The position numbers and the translations under genes are program-made. Shown one piece after another: positions 4,103 to 5,456 of a stretch of 5,456 bases of DNA. The notes beneath the pieces were generated by a model that did no database searches, was not told the origin of the DNA, and worked only from the letters and a program-made list of their open reading frames with translations. Position 1 is the first letter of the stretch, and every line of letters begins with the position of its first letter. Source of the stretch: Candidatus Woesearchaeota archaeon (GTDB lineage Archaea > Nanobdellota > Nanobdellia > UBA10117 > ARS21). The stretch covers positions 1 to 5,456 of the forward strand of contig PBPJ01000040.1 in the NCBI GenBank assembly GCA_002725495.1, in the 5' to 3' direction.

Positions 4103-4372
4103 ATGGCAATAATAACAACATATCCAGTCGACACAGCTTCATCTCAAGATTATTTATTGGGTACAAAGAAAAGTAACACTGGAACACAAATAAATCCAAC
4201 AAAAAACTTTACTGTTGAATCAGTAGTAAATTCAGTATTTCAATCTCTTCCTGCTTATGCTGACAATGCTGCAGCTGTAGCTGGCGGTTTAGCTGCAGGA
4301 AAATTATTTCAAACCACAGGAACAGCCGCAAATCCATTAAATGTAGCTGGAATTGTAATGATAGTGCAATAA
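4103..4372 (+). CDS. Short virion-module protein, 89 aa (stub paralogue of the fibre proteins)
   Basis: Residues 1-43 repeat the N-terminal module of the 217-aa protein very closely (MAIITTYPVD, DYLLGTK, GTQINPTKNFTVESV). The DNA is also similar: the first 31 bases differ at 3 positions. Instead of a beta-rich tip it ends in an Ala/Gly-rich tail of about 40 residues (LPAYADNAAAVAGGLAAGKL, then FQTTGTAANPLNVAGIVMIVQ). That YADNAAA-x-AGGL-x-AG tail is one I associate with the C-termini of various marine phage proteins; I recall this and did not search. The stop is clean and no downstream frame restores an adhesin, so it looks like a natural short form. It could cap or fill unused docking sites, or be a remnant whose tip was lost. 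Its TAA is 1 nt before the next ATG. Confidence 0.72.
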   Translation: MAIITTYPVDTASSQDYLLGTKKSNTGTQINPTKNFTVESVVNSVFQSLPAYADNAAAVAGGLAAGKLFQTTGTAANPLNVAGIVMIVQ

Positions 4373-4373
4373 A

Positions 4374-4484
4374 ATGAAAATTATTAAAAAAATATTATAT
4401 TTTATAAAAAAATTATTTAAAAAAAATAAATCGTATTTATATAAAAGCAGTTATGCTATAGGACAATCAAATTTAATAAAATAA
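4374..4484 (+). CDS. Lys-rich amphipathic small protein, 36 aa
   Basis: This is a short gene with no recognised family. It begins MKIIKKILYFIKKLFKKNKS and continues YLYKSSYAIGQSNLIK. Residues 1-17 alternate Lys pairs with Ile/Leu/Phe in the pattern of a cationic amphipathic helix, which could lie on a membrane or bind a partner; the last half is polar. The case for it is positional: ATG comes 1 nt after the stop of the 89-aa gene, TAA comes 3 nt before the next ATG, and without it the packed operon would have a 115-nt gap. A-rich DNA readily produces Lys/Ile/Asn-rich chance frames, so coding is not certain. A lysis or membrane role is possible but unsupported. Confidence 0.5.
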   Translation: MKIIKKILYFIKKLFKKNKSYLYKSSYAIGQSNLIK

Positions 4485-4487
4485 AAA

Positions 4488-5282
4488 ATGATAAAAAAAG
4501 TAGTTTATAGTTATTGGTCTAAACCAACAACTAATACAGCGACTAATTTTGCAGGTTTTAATTCTAAAGAAGCATTTAGCAATTGTGCTAAATTATCGGT
4601 TTTAAAAAGCAAAACTTGGGCTAAAAAAGTAGAATTAGTAACAGATAAAAAAGGTAAAAAATTATTAATAGATGAATTAAATCTACCTTTTGACAATGTT
4701 ATTGTAGAATTAGACAAATTAAATAATATAAAAAACAAGCACTGGGCTATAGGTAAACTATACGCATGTTCAATACAAGAAGAACCATTTATGCATTTAG
4801 ACTTTGATGCTATATGGTTTAAAAAACCGCCTAGAAAAATATTAAAAGCACCTGCTTGTTTTCAAAATTGGGAAAAAAACACAGATACACATAAATATTA
4901 TAAAAAATTAATAGACACGTGTATAACTACTCCTAATTTAAAAATACATAAATATTCAGATTTTAAACAAATAAACGCTTTAAACTGTGGTTTTATAGGA
5001 TTTAATGATCTAACTAAATTAAAACTATGGTATGAACTAGCTTTAGACTATATAGAAAAAACTGATAAAAAAACAAAAAAAGACATGATACCATGTATTA
5101 TGTTTGAACAATATTATATAGGCAGCATATTAAAGCATTTTAATATACCTGTAGAAACTTTAGGAGAAGAATGGGTAGAAGAAGATTTAGCTTATAAATT
5201 AGGTTATACTCATTTGATATCTGAATCTAAATTAGATAAAGAAGTAGAAAAACAAGTATATAATAAAGTAAAAAACTTATAA
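4488..5282 (+). CDS. Glycosyltransferase-like protein (DUF6734-like), 264 aa
   Basis: Probably a GT-A type glycosyltransferase acting in the host cytoplasm. Visible features: VVYSYWSKP (5-13) near the N-terminus; VELVTDKKGKKLLIDELNLP (48-67), the early Rossmann-like strand-helix; HWAIGKLYACSIQEEPFMHL (85-104), followed directly by DFDAIWF (105-111), whose D-x-D (105, 107) would bind metal and nucleotide-sugar; NCGFIGFND (166-174), like the N-x-G segment of many GT-A enzymes; FEQYYIGSIL (206-215), a likely catalytic-region Glu; and LGYTHLISESK near the end. The order of motifs recalls DUF6734, a mostly Bacteroidetes family; this is memory, not a search. The length fits a complete domain, with no signal or membrane segment. 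Three nt after the 36-aa gene and downstream of three fibre genes, it may glycosylate virion fibres or alter host surface sugars. The sugar is unknown. Confidence 0.68.
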   Translation: MIKKVVYSYWSKPTTNTATNFAGFNSKEAFSNCAKLSVLKSKTWAKKVELVTDKKGKKLLIDELNLPFDNVIVELDKLNNIKNKHWAIGKLYACSIQEEPFMHLDFDAIWFKKPPRKILKAPACFQNWEKNTDTHKYYKKLIDTCITTPNLKIHKYSDFKQINALNCGFIGFNDLTKLKLWYELALDYIEKTDKKTKKDMIPCIMFEQYYIGSILKHFNIPVETLGEEWVEEDLAYKLGYTHLISESKLDKEVEKQVYNKVKNL

Positions 5283-5307
5283 AACAAGTAATAATAAACA
5301 TATACCG

Positions 5308-5321
5308 GCTCGGTGAAGAGC
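5308..5321 (+). other. GC-rich hairpin, tRNA D-arm-like
   Basis: GCTC (5308-5311) and GAGC (5318-5321) pair across GGTGAA, which contains a GTGA (GNRA-type) tetraloop. The wider GGCTCGGTGAAGAGCACAAC resembles a tRNA D-arm and the start of an anticodon arm. No acceptor stem or T-arm can be found around it, so it is not a tRNA gene. It is not followed by a T-tract, so it is not an intrinsic terminator. It stands out as the most GC-rich patch in the 69-nt gap before the last gene, and may be an RNA structure or processing site there. Confidence 0.35.
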
Positions 5322-5351
5322 ACAACCAAATATAAACTTAAACCAAAAATT

Positions 5352-5456
5352 ATGACATTTTATTACCAGACTAGATCGTGGAATAGTCAACCACAAATTT
5401 CAGAAGAAACCATTAACCTTTGGAAACACCTCGCAGAAAAGAAAAACTGGAGGATA
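5352..5456 (+). CDS. 5' end of an unrecognised gene, cut by the window edge
   Basis: An open frame of 35 codons runs to the right edge without a stop. It starts MTFYYQTRSWNSQPQISEET and continues INLWKHLAEKKNWRI. The SEETINLWKHLAEKKNWRI part looks like a single amphipathic helix followed by a strand. Codons use more C and G than the preceding genes (CTC, CGC-type contexts, TGG), which favours real coding. The ATG has an A-rich leader (AAACCAAAAATT) and no Shine-Dalgarno sequence, matching the other starts. It lies 69 nt after the glycosyltransferase-like gene, beyond a small hairpin, so it may be a separate unit. I cannot assign a function from this fragment. Confidence 0.65.
   Translation, partial: MTFYYQTRSWNSQPQISEETINLWKHLAEKKNWRI

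Noticed and set aside
4511..4738. Minus-strand open frame of 75 codons inside the glycosyltransferase-like gene.
   Set aside because: It is antisense to a gene with recognisable motifs and has no supporting signals.
5300..5351. tRNA gene around the D-arm-like hairpin.
   Set aside because: There is no acceptor stem, anticodon arm or GTTCRA T-loop within reach, and a coding start lies only 30 nt downstream.

Overview
This window looks like a piece of a large, very A+T-rich tailed-phage genome, most likely infecting a marine Bacteroidetes/Flavobacteriia-type host. Three things support this. The proteins sharing an N-terminal MAII-x-x-YP module with fibre-type and C1q-like tails are of the kind found in marine phage virion clusters. 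The start codons have no Shine-Dalgarno sequence but A-rich leaders (AATAAAAAATAT-ATG style), which is typical of Bacteroidetes. A glycosyltransferase-like protein resembling a mainly Bacteroidetes family (DUF6734-like, recalled, not searched) follows the fibre genes. The host assignment is inference. No tRNA, rRNA, CRISPR array, insertion sequence or integrase was seen.

Left part (1 to about 1733, minus strand): a leftward cluster of eight small genes (36 to 83 codons, plus one cut by the window edge), none with a recognisable function. They fall into four transcription units. Each unit is preceded by a copy of the same roughly 41-bp element (447-487, 1077-1116, 1388-1428, 1692-1732): TTCGAA, 2 nt, a -35-like TTAATA, exactly 17 nt, and a -10-like TATAAT preceded by GATAA. 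This is most simply a phage promoter family read by a sigma70-type holoenzyme. Units B and A hold three genes each, linked by stop/start overlaps (TAATG, ATGA, ATGGTAG) or a 4-nt gap. Units C and D hold one gene each. Upstream of promoters C and D lie pairs of TGTCA/TGACA half-sites, always 8 bp apart.

Centre (1733-2095): a 363-bp non-coding divergent control region. It carries A-tracts, two of the half-site pairs, two GGTACC palindromes, a perfect 10-bp inverted repeat, further palindromes, and a possible Bacteroidetes-type TAnnTTTG promoter element just before the rightward genes.

Right part (2096-5456, plus strand): a tightly packed virion operon. Two fibre/adhesin proteins (217 and 442 aa) and an 89-aa stub start with the same module of about 45 residues, presumably the virion docking domain. 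They then diverge: a beta-rich domain in the first, GIGT-x-SP fibre repeats plus a C1q-like head in the second, and a short Ala/Gly tail in the third. A 36-aa Lys-rich peptide gene and a 264-aa glycosyltransferase-like gene (DxD motif) follow with 1- and 3-nt gaps. A short GC-rich hairpin resembling a tRNA D-arm then precedes an unrecognised gene cut by the right edge.

The most interesting observations are the repeated promoter element with its 8-bp-pitch half-site pairs, and the three-paralogue fibre set with a stub member. Neither is proof of a new system.
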